The position numbers were made by a program, and so were the translations under genes. This document shows, piece after piece, positions 6,854-7,098 of a stretch of DNA of 7,098 bases (position 1 is its first letter; each line of letters opens with the position of its first letter). Below the pieces are notes generated by a model. That model saw only the letters and a list, made by a program, of their open reading frames with translations, did not search any database and was not told where the DNA came from. This stretch comes from Planctomycetota bacterium (GTDB lineage Bacteria > Planctomycetota > Planctomycetia > Planctomycetales > Planctomycetaceae): the NCBI GenBank assembly GCA_029977045.1, contig JAPOLP010000277.1, forward strand, positions 1 to 7,098. The letters are read 5' to 3'.

Positions 6854-6872
6854 ACGAATTCGAGCAATTCGT
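6854..6872. repeat. 7-bp perfect inverted repeat upstream of the HpnE-like gene
   Basis: ACGAATT (6854-6860) and AATTCGT (6866-6872) flank CGAGC. The right arm ends 55 nt before the ATG at 6928. It is AT-rich compared with its surroundings and has no T-run, so it looks more like a possible operator than a terminator. No regulator can be assigned. Confidence 0.45.
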
Positions 6873-6927
6873 TGGCCACTTAAGACATCTCTTACTTCGC
6901 TGCTTTCGACGCCAGGGTTTCCAGTCA

Positions 6928-7098
6928 ATGACCAGTTCCAAGTCCATCTCCGACACCCGACGCGTCGTCATCGTCGGCGGCGGGCTGGCGGGGCTGGCTG
7001 CGGCTGCGGTGCTTGGACGTCGAGGGTTCGTTGTCACGTTGCTCGAATCGCGGCCTCTACTGGGTGGGCGGGCGAGTTCGTTTGCGGATCGGGAATCC
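6928..7098 (+). CDS. hpnE: HpnE-like hydroxysqualene dehydroxylase, N-terminal fragment (cut by window edge)
   Basis: Only the first 57 residues are in the window. They contain a Rossmann FAD-binding motif (VVIVGGGLAGLAAAAVLGRRG, residues 13-33), ending in the acidic residue E40 of TLLES, and then SRPLLGGRASSF (residues 41-52). This arrangement is typical of the amine oxidase/phytoene desaturase superfamily, and the ES-RP-x-LGGRASSF wording is what I associate with HpnE. In the HpnC/HpnD/HpnE route, HpnE reductively removes the hydroxyl of hydroxysqualene to give squalene, the hopanoid or sterol precursor, using FAD at or near the membrane. The ATG at 6928 is supported by the short distance to the FAD motif and a weak AGGG at 6914-6917. 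A carotenoid desaturase or another FAD amine oxidase cannot be excluded from this fragment, and neither HpnC nor HpnD is visible. Confidence 0.75.
   Translation, partial: MTSSKSISDTRRVVIVGGGLAGLAAAAVLGRRGFVVTLLESRPLLGGRASSFADRES

Larger units (their letters stand above)
6574..6927. other. Non-coding stretch upstream of the HpnE-like gene, 354 nt
   Basis: I see no credible gene here. An 84-codon open frame at 6629-6883 is Cys/Trp/Arg-rich and resembles no family known to me. No intrinsic terminator with a T-run follows the receiver-like gene. The second half holds two pairs of short direct repeats with 20-nt spacing (6754-6785 and 6796-6826) and an inverted repeat (6854-6872). TATACT at 6783-6788 resembles a -10 box but has no matching -35, so a promoter call would be speculative. 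Confidence 0.65.

Noticed and set aside
6629..6883. 84-codon frame in the gap before the HpnE-like gene
   Set aside because: Its composition (Cys, Trp, Arg, Ser) is unusual, there is no evident ribosome binding site, it resembles no family known to me, and it spans the direct repeats and the palindrome.

Overview
The window looks like chromosomal DNA of a planctomycete (Planctomycetota). The strongest evidence is a same-strand pair of genes from two families greatly expanded in that phylum: a DUF1501 protein, and a secreted protein with a planctomycete-type cytochrome c domain plus DUF1549 and DUF1553. High GC, weak or absent Shine-Dalgarno sequences, and a likely HpnE (hopanoid or squalene pathway) gene fit this. 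I cannot name a genus.

Layout. Positions 1-1016 (minus) hold most of a DUF1501 gene that runs off the left edge. Its only plausible ATG is followed after four codons by an in-frame TAA, just before the twin-arginine signal. Positions 1031-1136 hold an inverted repeat built from six abutting 10-bp units. Positions 1152-3590 (minus) hold the complete cytochrome/DUF1549/DUF1553 gene, which lies upstream of the DUF1501 gene in transcription order, so the repeat sits in their intercistronic gap. A 172-nt gap with no recognisable element follows. Positions 3763-5010 (minus) encode an unrecognised, probably exported protein with cysteine pairs and a short heptad repeat. A 348-nt divergent intergenic region separates it from a plus-strand gene (5359-6573) for a protein with two receiver-like domains, the second lacking the phospho-accepting aspartate. 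A 354-nt non-coding stretch (6574-6927) carries phased short repeats and leads into the first 57 codons of an HpnE-like FAD oxidoreductase (6928 to the right edge).

How the genes relate. The DUF1501 and DUF1549/DUF1553 genes form the usual planctomycete two-gene module, whose biochemical role is unsettled; proposals involve exported proteins and polysaccharide use. The unknown exported protein, the receiver-like protein and the HpnE-like gene share no evident pathway. The most notable observations are the degenerate double-receiver protein, the decamer-built inverted repeat, and the early stop in DUF1501. No defence system, mobile element with a transposase, CRISPR array, tRNA or rRNA was seen.
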